DNA from: Parabacteroides sp. PF5-6
GTDB taxonomy: Bacteria; Bacteroidota; Bacteroidia; Bacteroidales; Tannerellaceae
Length of the DNA stretch: 64,000 bases
Assembly: GCF_029504695.1 (NCBI RefSeq)
Contig: NZ_JAQFIN010000001.1
Span: forward strand, 124,001 to 188,000
Direction: 5' to 3'
Shown here: positions 17,275 through 24,404 of the stretch, piece by piece
Layout: every line of letters starts with the position of its first letter
Numbering within the stretch: position 1 is the stretch's first letter
Made by a program: the position numbers and the translations under genes
Notes under the pieces: generated by a model
The model's input: only the letters and a program-made list of their open reading frames with translations
Told to the model about the DNA's origin: nothing
The model's database searches: none

Positions 17275-19707
17275 ATGCAAAAGCTTGAACAAATAATATC
17301 TTCCTACAAAACGACGATCGTTCTGTTAACGGTTTATGCTGTCGGCTTAGCGGCTGCCACCTTTATCGAGAAGTACTACGGAACCGTGGCTGCCAAAGGC
17401 ATGATCTATTTCTCACCGGGCTTCTTCCTGTTGCAGTTTCTGATGGTGGTGAACTTTGTTGCGGTATTCGTTCGTCGTCAGCTCTTGAAACAAAAGAAGT
17501 GGGGGATGTTATTTGTTCATTTTGCCTTTGTGGTGATGCTCTTGGGCGCGTTGGTCTCCCATGTGTTTGGCGAAGAAGGGTATCTCCGCCTGCGCGAAGG
17601 GGAGTCGAGTAACCGGATAGAGATCCGTACGTCCAAAGGCATTTCTTACCATACCTTGCCTTTCGAGGTGGAGTTGGAGGATTTTATCCTGACCCGCTAC
17701 CCGGGTTCGTCCAGCCCCTCTTCGTATGAGAGTGTGTTGGTGGTCCGGGTCGATGGCGATACCCGCCGCGAAAGGGTCTATATGAACAATGTATTGGATG
17801 TGAAAGGTTACCGTTTCTTCCAGGCTTCGTTCGATCCCGATGAGGGCGGTACGGTCTTGTCGGTCAACCGCGATGTGGCCGGACGCAATATCACCTATAC
17901 CGGCTACTTGATCCTGTTCGTCGGTTTGATCTTTTGCCTGTTGGGCAAGAACTCCCGCTTTATGTTCCTGAGCCGGCAGTTGCGCAAATTACGCCATACG
18001 GCAGTGTTTGTTCTCTTGCTGCTCTCTTTGGTCGGAACGGTGGAGGCGAAGGTGAAGATTGCTTCCCCGCTGCTCGATGCCGTGCAGAAGTATCCGGTAG
18101 ATGAGGCGCATGCCTTTCATTTTGGTTCATTACCTGTTCAGTCTTCTAACGGACGGATGCTTCCGATGAATACTTTCTCGTCGGAAATCCTGCGCAAGGT
18201 CGCCAAGAGCGAACGGATTGGGCAATACAATTCCGATCAGTTCCTGATCAGTCTATTGGCGATGCCGGATATGTGGATGCGCATTCCTTTTATCGTTTCG
18301 ACCAACGATGAATTGGCCAGCTTTTACGGCCTCTCTAAGGACGCCTGCGCCTTTATCGAGGTGTTCGATGCCGAAGGGCAATACCGATTGCAGGAACGCC
18401 TGGATCAGGCGTATAAAAAGATGCCTGTCGAACGCACCACCTTCGATAAAGATCTGATGAAACTGGATGAGAAGGTGAATATCCTGCATCAGTTGTTCAA
18501 TCACCAGATGATTCATCTCTTCCCCAAAGAAGACGATGCGAACCATACCTGGTATGCGCCGGGTGATGATCTGTCGGGCTTTGCGGGCAAAGACTCTCTG
18601 TTTGTCGCCCAGATCTTTCCCTGGTATATCGGAGAGGTGCAAGCGGCTTTGCGTTCGGGCGACTGGAGTAAACCCGAGGAGATCCTGGGCATGATCGAAA
18701 CCTACCAACAAGCCAAGAACAAAACCTTAGACATCAACCCCAAACGTATTGCCGCAGAGATAAAGTACAACCAACTGAACGTATTCCAAAAAACAAAACT
18801 GGGCTACCTGATCCTGGGTGGACTCCTGTTGGTCTTTTCTTTTGTCGCTTTGTTCGAACAAAAGAAATGGCTCAACCGGCTCCGGTGGATCCTGAGCCTG
18901 GGCATTGTTATTGTCTTTTGCTTCCATATCTACGGCATGGGTATGCGTGGCTTTATCGCCGGTTACGCTCCGTGGAGCAATTCGTACGAGACGATGGTCT
19001 ATGTGTCGTGGGCAACCGTACTGGCCGGCTTTATCTTTGCCCGCCGCAGTGCGTTGACCTTTGCGTTGGCCACCCTGTTCGGGGGCATTATCCTGTTTGT
19101 CTCCGGCCTGAACTGGATGGATCCGCAGATCAATCCGTTGGTGCCGGTCCTGAAATCGCCCTGGCTGATGTTCCATGTGGCGGTGATCGTGGGGGCTTAT
19201 GGCTTCTTTGGCATCAGTTGCCTGATCGGCCTGACCGACCTGGTGATGATGACCTTCCTCAAGGCAAAGAACAAGATGCTATTGGCTTCCCGCATCAAAG
19301 AGTTGACGATGGTCAATGAGATGTCGCTCCTGATCGGACTGGCGTTGATGACTATCGGTACCTTCCTGGGGGCGATCTGGGCGAATGAGTCCTGGGGACG
19401 CTACTGGGGCTGGGATCCGAAAGAGACCTGGGCGTTGATCACGATGATTGTCTACGCCATCACGCTCCATCTGCGGTTGATCAAGAAACTGAACAATGCC
19501 TGGCTGTTCAATCTGATGTCGGTCGCTTCGTTTGCTTCCGTATTGATGACTTTCTTCGGGGTGAACTATTTCCTGAGCGGCATGCACGCGTACGGACAGA
19601 CCGATGGGGTGGATGGTATCTTTGTTTACCTCTACATCGCCGCCGGCATCATCGCCCTGTTGGGCTTACTCTCTTATCGAAAGTACAAAATGAACAATCC
19701 ATTATAA
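17275..19707 (+). CDS. ccsBA: Fused cytochrome c maturation protein CcsBA (ResB-CcsA)
   Basis: The 810-residue protein joins a ResB/CcsB N-terminal part (membrane helices about 15-35, 52-70, 79-97 and 215-235, with a periplasmic insert) to a CcsA C-terminal part with multiple helices (about 505-800). The heme-handling WWD motif reads WANESWGRYWGWDPKETW at 702-719. CcsBA is the System II synthetase that exports heme and attaches it to CxxCH motifs in the periplasm. Gut Bacteroidales often keep it next to nitrite reductase; here the neighbours are two other CxxCH proteins (9580 and 13272), only 4 bp away for the second. That strongly supports both being true c-type heme proteins. Confidence 0.93.
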   Translation: MQKLEQIISSYKTTIVLLTVYAVGLAAATFIEKYYGTVAAKGMIYFSPGFFLLQFLMVVNFVAVFVRRQLLKQKKWGMLFVHFAFVVMLLGALVSHVFGEEGYLRLREGESSNRIEIRTSKGISYHTLPFEVELEDFILTRYPGSSSPSSYESVLVVRVDGDTRRERVYMNNVLDVKGYRFFQASFDPDEGGTVLSVNRDVAGRNITYTGYLILFVGLIFCLLGKNSRFMFLSRQLRKLRHTAVFVLLLLSLVGTVEAKVKIASPLLDAVQKYPVDEAHAFHFGSLPVQSSNGRMLPMNTFSSEILRKVAKSERIGQYNSDQFLISLLAMPDMWMRIPFIVSTNDELASFYGLSKDACAFIEVFDAEGQYRLQERLDQAYKKMPVERTTFDKDLMKLDEKVNILHQLFNHQMIHLFPKEDDANHTWYAPGDDLSGFAGKDSLFVAQIFPWYIGEVQAALRSGDWSKPEEILGMIETYQQAKNKTLDINPKRIAAEIKYNQLNVFQKTKLGYLILGGLLLVFSFVALFEQKKWLNRLRWILSLGIVIVFCFHIYGMGMRGFIAGYAPWSNSYETMVYVSWATVLAGFIFARRSALTFALATLFGGIILFVSGLNWMDPQINPLVPVLKSPWLMFHVAVIVGAYGFFGISCLIGLTDLVMMTFLKAKNKMLLASRIKELTMVNEMSLLIGLALMTIGTFLGAIWANESWGRYWGWDPKETWALITMIVYAITLHLRLIKKLNNAWLFNLMSVASFASVLMTFFGVNYFLSGMHAYGQTDGVDGIFVYLYIAAGIIALLGLLSYRKYKMNNPL

Positions 19708-19726
19708 ACCATTAAATCAAAGAATC

Positions 19727-20041
19727 ATGAGAACATTCAATCATGTAGGTATCATTACCACAGAGAAAAAAGAAGGGGCAATGTTTAACGAAGGCCTGAG
19801 TGTGTGGCTGACCGACTATAGTCAGAGTCCGAACAAGATCGAGTGGCTGCGTTTCGAACCGGGAAGCTGCCTGCCCGAACTGGTACAGACCCAGACCCAC
19901 ATGGCTTACACCGTGCCCGACCTGGCTGCCGAATTGGAAGGCAAGAAGGTGATCTTCGGCCCGGCCGTATGTGATGAACATCTGACGATCGCCTTTATCG
20001 AAGAAGAAGGCATTCCGGTAGAAATTATGGAGATTAAATAA
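19727..20041 (+). CDS. Small VOC/glyoxalase-like protein
   Basis: The 104-residue protein begins RTFNHVGIITTEK and ends with GIPVEIMEIK, and has a middle THMAYTVPDL; these are the usual pieces of a vicinal-oxygen-chelate fold. Candidate metal ligands are His6, His58 and a C-terminal Glu. It lies 20 bp after ccsBA and 9 bp before dhaK, so it belongs to the same transcript. VOC proteins act on small oxo-compounds (glyoxalase, epimerase or dioxygenase types), which fits a hydroxyketone pathway; its exact role is not known. Confidence 0.7.
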   Translation: MRTFNHVGIITTEKKEGAMFNEGLSVWLTDYSQSPNKIEWLRFEPGSCLPELVQTQTHMAYTVPDLAAELEGKKVIFGPAVCDEHLTIAFIEEEGIPVEIMEIK

Positions 20042-20050
20042 AGAAGAGAT

Positions 20051-21055
20051 ATGAAGACAAAATTTATAAACGATCCGATGGAAGTGACACAAGAGTGTCT
20101 CGAAGGATTGACTTTAGCGTATAGTGATCAGATCCGCCTGGCGGGTGAAAATATTGTCGTTCGCGCCCAAGCGAAACCGGAAGACAAGGTAGCGATTGTT
20201 ACCCTGGGTGGTTCCGGGCACGAACCGGCACTGAGTGGTTTCGTAGGCCAAGGTATGCTGGACTGTTCGGTGGTTGGTGATGTCTTTGCCGCTCCGGGCG
20301 CACAGCGCCTGTTCCAGGCTTTGCAACTGATGAAGCGCGAAGCGGGTATCTTGTTGGTGGTCTTGAACCATGCCGGCGATGTGATGAGCGCCAATATGGC
20401 TTGTCAGTTGGCCGAGCGTGCCGGTATCAAGGTGAAACAACTCCTGACGCACGATGATATCAGCGCCGGCTTGGATGCTCCCGACGAAGACCGTCGCGGC
20501 CTGGCCGGTTGTGTGCCTTTGTATAAGATCCTGGGTGCCGCTTCGGAAGAAGGCAAGTCGCTGGATGAACTGTTCGAGATCGGTGAACGCTTTACGAAGA
20601 ACGTCGCCACCCTGGCCGTTGCCATGGGTAAATGTACGCATCCGCAAAACAATGCGACCATCTCTGAGTTGCCCGAAGGCATTATGGAGATCGGTATGGG
20701 TCAGCATGGCGAAGGTGGGGGCGGACAGTCTCCGTTGGTATCTGCCGACGAGACGGCTGCACAGATGGTCGACCTCTTATGTCGCAAACTGCAGCCCAAA
20801 GCCGGTGATAAACTAATGTTGATCATCAACGGTGTAGGTGCCAGTACGCTGATGGAACTGAGTATTGTCTTCCGCAAGGCCTATAAAGAGTTGGAAGCCC
20901 GTGGTATGCAGGTTGTCGAGTCGCGCATTCAGGAGATTCTGACCGTTCAGGAACAGTCCGGTTTCCAGATGTTGATCGCTATCCTCGACGACGACCATAT
21001 CGGTTACTTCAAGAAAATGGCCAATACACCGTACTGGACAACGATTGGGGGATAG
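20051..21055 (+). CDS. dhaK: Dihydroxyacetone kinase, substrate-binding subunit DhaK
   Basis: The 334-residue protein matches DhaK along its length. Key residues are visible: His57 in GGSGHEP, Asp110 in NHAGDVMSAN, and the covalent substrate-binding His219 in GMGQHGEGG. DhaK holds a short ketose as a hemiaminal on His while DhaL transfers phosphate. No dhaM (PEP-phosphotransfer) gene is in the window, so the donor may be ATP, as in erythrulose-type kinases. The following dhaL is separated by 206 bp carrying a large inverted-repeat element. The pairing with an LsrF homologue suggests that the real substrate may not be dihydroxyacetone. Confidence 0.93.
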   Translation: MKTKFINDPMEVTQECLEGLTLAYSDQIRLAGENIVVRAQAKPEDKVAIVTLGGSGHEPALSGFVGQGMLDCSVVGDVFAAPGAQRLFQALQLMKREAGILLVVLNHAGDVMSANMACQLAERAGIKVKQLLTHDDISAGLDAPDEDRRGLAGCVPLYKILGAASEEGKSLDELFEIGERFTKNVATLAVAMGKCTHPQNNATISELPEGIMEIGMGQHGEGGGGQSPLVSADETAAQMVDLLCRKLQPKAGDKLMLIINGVGASTLMELSIVFRKAYKELEARGMQVVESRIQEILTVQEQSGFQMLIAILDDDHIGYFKKMANTPYWTTIGG

Positions 21056-21088
21056 TGTAAATTGAAGAGACTAAATGATATCAATAAA

Positions 21089-21231
21089 CTATCTGGCTCC
21101 TCGCCTGGTCAGGCGAGGGGGACCGCTGCTTGCAGCGGTGGAGTGGTTGTTTCTATTGTTAAGAACGGACCACCTCTCCACCACCGCAAGCGGTGGTCCC
21201 CCTCTCCTGGCCAGGAGAGGAGCTTAGATAG
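21089..21231. repeat. Large compound inverted-repeat element A (between dhaK and dhaL)
   Basis: The ends CTATCT...AGATAG pair across about 143 bp. Each arm holds nested dyads: CCTCGCCTGGTCAGGCGAGG (21099-21118) and ACCGCTGC/GCAGCGGT (21122-21139) on the left; CCACCGC/GCGGTGG (21181-21196) and the perfect palindrome CCTCTCCTGGCCAGGAGAGG (21201-21220) on the right. A close relative lies at 21916-22066. It resembles a miniature mobile palindromic element and would form a strong RNA structure inside the operon. Confidence 0.85.
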
Positions 21232-21261
21232 CTTTAGTAGTCAATCGATATAGAATAAATA

Positions 21262-21879
21262 ATGACTAATAAACTAACAATAGAAGCTTTTAAAGCGATG
21301 TTGGATAATGCTCTTCTTCGCATCAAGGAACGCGAAGAAGAGTTCTCTCAGCTGGATGCCGTCTTGGGTGACGGCGACCACGGCACAGCGATTGTTACCG
21401 CCTTTACCTGCGTGACCAAAGCGGCTGCTTCGGGCACCGAGTTCAAAGCCATGCTGGGTGATATGGGTATGGGCGTGATGCTTGAAGTCAGTGGTTCGAC
21501 CAGTACCCTCTTGGGCGCTTTCTTCCTGGGCATGAGCGATCACGCGCAAGGCACCGAACTGGATGCTGCCGGAGTCAAAAAGATGTTTGCCGGCGGCCTG
21601 GCCAACGTACGCCAGCAGACCAAAGCCCAGGTGGGCGATAAAACGATGATGGACGCCCTGATCCCTGCCGTGGAGGCGATGAACGCCTGCTCTTCGGACG
21701 ATATCCGGGAGCTGATGCAGGCTGCTGCCGATGCCGCCCAACAAGGCGCCGAAGCAACGGTTGCCATGCAGGCCCGCTTCGGACGCGCCCGCAACTACGG
21801 CGAACGCTCTGTCGGCTCGATGGATAGCGGAGCCGCTTCGTGGAGCTGTATGTTTTCTGCTTTTGCGGAAAATCTTTGA
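21262..21879 (+). CDS. dhaL: Dihydroxyacetone kinase, nucleotide-binding subunit DhaL
   Basis: The 205-residue all-helical DhaL subunit. The Mg-ADP/ATP-binding aspartates Asp32, Asp37 and Asp39 lie in LDAVLGDGDHGTAI, followed by the conserved SGSTSTLLGAFF and the C-terminal RARNYGERSVGSMDSGAASW. It transfers phosphate to the ketose bound by DhaK. It is bracketed on both sides by related inverted-repeat elements (21089-21231 and 21916-22066), so its mRNA is framed by two strong structures, which could change its expression relative to dhaK and the downstream aldolase gene. Confidence 0.93.
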   Translation: MTNKLTIEAFKAMLDNALLRIKEREEEFSQLDAVLGDGDHGTAIVTAFTCVTKAAASGTEFKAMLGDMGMGVMLEVSGSTSTLLGAFFLGMSDHAQGTELDAAGVKKMFAGGLANVRQQTKAQVGDKTMMDALIPAVEAMNACSSDDIRELMQAAADAAQQGAEATVAMQARFGRARNYGERSVGSMDSGAASWSCMFSAFAENL

Positions 21880-21915
21880 GTGAACTGTAGTTTCCTAAAC
21901 CATAGTTCCCCCTAC

Positions 21916-22066
21916 TATCCATTGTCCCCGCCTGGTCAGGCGGGGGGGACCGCTGCTTGCAGCGGTGGGGCGGTCGCCTCTAACTTAGTGGAAACAACCA
22001 CTCCACCGCTGCAAGCAGCGGTCCCCCTCGCCTGACCAGGCGAGGACATCGAATACAGTATGGATA
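21916..22066. repeat. Large compound inverted-repeat element B (between dhaL and lsrF-like gene)
   Basis: Outer TATCCAT/ATGGATA ends enclose two long arms: CCCCGCCTGGTCAGGCGGGG (21926-21945) plus ACCGCTGC/GCAGCGGT (21949-21966) on the left, and ACCGCTGCAAGCAGCGGT (22005-22022) plus CCTCGCCTGACCAGGCGAGG (22026-22045) on the right. The arms are near-perfect inverted copies of each other over about 43 bp. Same family as element A, 0.8 kb upstream. Confidence 0.87.
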
Positions 22067-22093
22067 ACGATAATAACTAAGTAAAGATAAGAA

Positions 22094-22972
22094 ATGGCTG
22101 ATTTAGATGATTTAAGAGAAGGTGCCGAGTTCGGTCTCGGCATTCAGGCAACCCCTGAAGGATTTCATGTGAAAGGTGCGGCTCACCAGCCCTGGGGATT
22201 GAAAGACCGCTTGTCGCGTGTGTTCAACCCCAAGACCGGCAAGACCGTGATGCTGGCCTTCGACCATGGCTTTATCATGGGGCCTACTTCCGGTCTGGAA
22301 CGGATCGATCTGACGATCTTACCCCTGATTGAGTATGCCGATTGCCTGATGTGCACGCGTGGGATCCTGCAGTCGGTGATTCCGCCGACGGTGAACAAGC
22401 CCATTTGCCTGCGTTCGGATGCCGGCACCTCCATTCTGACGGAATTGAACGACAATGTAATTATTGATATCGAGGATGCGATCCGCATGAACGTTTCGGC
22501 TATGGCCGTGATGCTCTCGATTGGTGATCCGGCTTTCGAAGCCAAGACGATTGCCAACCTCTACAAAGCAGTCGACCTGGGCAGCCGCTACAATATCCCG
22601 GTGATGGGGGTAACGGCCGTTGGTAAACAGATGGCACGCGATGCCCGCTACTTCGGTCTGGCCACCCGTATCTGCGCCGAGAACGGGGCAAATATCGTGA
22701 AGTCGTACTATTGCGAAGGCTTCGCCAACGTTGCCGCCGCTTGTCCCGTGCCGATCGTGATTGCCGGAGGAAAGAAACTGCCGGAGAAAGAAGCGTTGGA
22801 GATGTGTTATAACGCGATCAACGACGGTGCCGCCGGTGTAGATATGGGACGTAATGTGTTCCAGAGCACTTCGCCTGCCGCCATGATCCAGGCCGTGCAT
22901 GCCGTGGTGCACGAAGGCTTGACGCCCGACCAGGGCTTCGAACTTTTCAACGATCTGAAGGCTGCCCGTTGA
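22094..22972 (+). CDS. LsrF-like class I aldolase/thiolase
   Basis: The 292-residue protein closely resembles LsrF (3-hydroxy-5-phosphooxypentane-2,4-dione thiolase) of the autoinducer-2 pathway: MADLDDL start, LSRVFNPKTGKTVMLAFDHGF, CLMCTRGIL, VIAGGKKLPEKEALEMC and GAAGVDMGRN. The Schiff-base lysine is Lys203 in IVKSYYCEGF. In E. coli, LsrF follows phosphorylation by LsrK and isomerisation by LsrG; here no lsrK or lsrG is seen and DhaK-DhaL takes the kinase position. A phosphorylated short hydroxy-diketone or ketose is the likely substrate. True AI-2 breakdown is possible but unproven. The gene is convergent with nhaC across a repeat-array terminator. Confidence 0.85.
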   Translation: MADLDDLREGAEFGLGIQATPEGFHVKGAAHQPWGLKDRLSRVFNPKTGKTVMLAFDHGFIMGPTSGLERIDLTILPLIEYADCLMCTRGILQSVIPPTVNKPICLRSDAGTSILTELNDNVIIDIEDAIRMNVSAMAVMLSIGDPAFEAKTIANLYKAVDLGSRYNIPVMGVTAVGKQMARDARYFGLATRICAENGANIVKSYYCEGFANVAAACPVPIVIAGGKKLPEKEALEMCYNAINDGAAGVDMGRNVFQSTSPAAMIQAVHAVVHEGLTPDQGFELFNDLKAAR

Positions 22973-22983
22973 TCCCGCTGCTT

Positions 22984-23081
22984 CCTCAAAAAAAAGGCTG
23001 CCGGCCTTTTGGAAAACCCTGCCGGCCTTTTGAAAAACCCTGCCGGCCTTTTTGAAAAGGCCGGCAGCTTTTTTTTTGAGG
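22984..23081. repeat. GCTGCCGG array (21-bp pitch) forming a bidirectional hairpin
   Basis: Three units start at 22997, 23018 and 23039 (21 bp apart), then an inverted GGCCGGCAGC follows. The whole block is closed by CCTCAAAAAAAA at the left and TTTTTTTTGAGG at the right, so RNA from either strand can fold into a long stem flanked by T-runs. It fills the junction between two convergent genes and probably ends transcription both ways. Related to the array at 8387-8530. Confidence 0.85.
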
Positions 23082-23087
23082 AAACAC

Positions 23088-24395
23088 TCAACGCTTTGGC
23101 CGGGCGATCCGGTGGCGGAAGATGATCGCCAGAACGCCTCCTATTCCCAACAGGTAGGGATAATAAAGATATTGCATGATCTCGATCGGGGAGATATGGC
23201 TTAGCCCGGCAGCCATCAATAGTTGGGCGCCGTAGGGTATGATTCCCTGCACGAAGCAGGAGAACATATCGAGGATGCTGGCGCTCTTGCGCGGATCGAC
23301 CCGGAAGCGGTCGCTGATATCTTTGGCTATTGGCCCGGCCATGATGATGGCAATGGTATTGTTGGCGGTACAGAGATTGGCGAAGCTGACCAGGGCGGCA
23401 ATGCTTCCTTCTGCTCCTTTGGCGGTTCGGATACGGGCGGTCAGTTTGAGGATGATCCAGTCGATGCCTCCGTTGTAGCGGATCATCTCCAGCATGCCTC
23501 CGGCCAGGAGTGTGACAATGATCAATTCGCCCATGTTGCGGATGCCGTCGCCCATCGACTGGGTCCAGTCCCAGAGCGTAAAGCTGCCGGATGATAGTCC
23601 GACTATGCCGGATAACAGGATCCCGATCAATAATACGATCGTCACGTTTACCCCGCAGATAGCCGTCACCAGAACGACCAGGTAAGGGATCACCTTGATC
23701 CACTCGATCGCTTCCGGCGTATACGACGTCTCAATGCCCCAGCCCATAAACGTATAAAACAGAACGGTAAGGATCGCTATCGGAAGGGCTATGCGCACAT
23801 TCATTTTGAATTTGTCCGACATCTCGCATCCTTGTGTCCGGGTGGCTACGATGGTGGTGTCGGAGATGAAAGAAAGATTATCGCCAAACATGGCTCCGCT
23901 GACCACCACCCCGAGCATGAACGCTTCGGGCATTCCCGACCGCATGGCAATGCCGACGGCTACCGGTGCCAACGCTACGATGGTTCCTACCGACGTCCCT
24001 ACGGAGATCGAAATGAAACAGGCCGCAATAAATATGCCCGGCGCCAAGAGGTTGGAGGGAAGTAACGACATACTCAGGTTGACGGTCGCATCGACGGCGC
24101 CCATCACTTTCGTCGTCTGGGCAAACGCTCCGGCCAGGATAAAGATGATGACCATCAGCATGATATTGCTATTGGCGGCTCCCCGGCAGAATTGTTCGAT
24201 CCGGTTTGTTACTTTCCCACCTTTCGACAGGGCGATGGCCACCACCGAAGAGATAAGAAAAGCCACGGTTATGGGCATCTTATAGAAGTCGCCGACGAGG
24301 ATCGATACGATCAGGTAGGTGAACAGAAAGACTGCTAACGGGATCAGTGCCCATGGATTGGGCGAATGGTGTATATGTTTGTTCGGCGCCTCCAT
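23088..24395 (-). CDS. NhaC-family Na+/H+ antiporter
   Basis: The 435-residue protein has about 11-12 hydrophobic segments and the NhaC-type pattern: ISVGTSVGTIVALAPVAVGIA and GAMFGDNLSFISDTTIVATRTQG, containing the conserved Asp residues, and later ANNTIAIIMAGPIA. Such carriers exchange Na+ for H+ or, in relatives, move organic acids or amino acids, in the inner membrane. The start is 9 bp from the stop of the upstream DUF5686 gene, so they are probably one transcript. Its 3' end faces lsrF across the hairpin array. Confidence 0.88.
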   Translation of the reverse strand: MEAPNKHIHHSPNPWALIPLAVFLFTYLIVSILVGDFYKMPITVAFLISSVVAIALSKGGKVTNRIEQFCRGAANSNIMLMVIIFILAGAFAQTTKVMGAVDATVNLSMSLLPSNLLAPGIFIAACFISISVGTSVGTIVALAPVAVGIAMRSGMPEAFMLGVVVSGAMFGDNLSFISDTTIVATRTQGCEMSDKFKMNVRIALPIAILTVLFYTFMGWGIETSYTPEAIEWIKVIPYLVVLVTAICGVNVTIVLLIGILLSGIVGLSSGSFTLWDWTQSMGDGIRNMGELIIVTLLAGGMLEMIRYNGGIDWIILKLTARIRTAKGAEGSIAALVSFANLCTANNTIAIIMAGPIAKDISDRFRVDPRKSASILDMFSCFVQGIIPYGAQLLMAAGLSHISPIEIMQYLYYPYLLGIGGVLAIIFRHRIARPKR

Positions 24396-24404
24396 CCCGG
24401 TCGG

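Noticed and set aside
21062-21253. A 63-codon frame between dhaK and dhaL
   Set aside because: It runs through the large inverted-repeat element and encodes its palindromes.
20051-22972. A complete lsr-type AI-2 operon
   Set aside because: No lsrK, lsrG, lsrR or ABC importer is visible; only an LsrF homologue is.
22807-23703. A 298-codon minus-strand frame crossing lsrF and nhaC
   Set aside because: It spans the array and the 3' ends of two well-supported genes in another frame.
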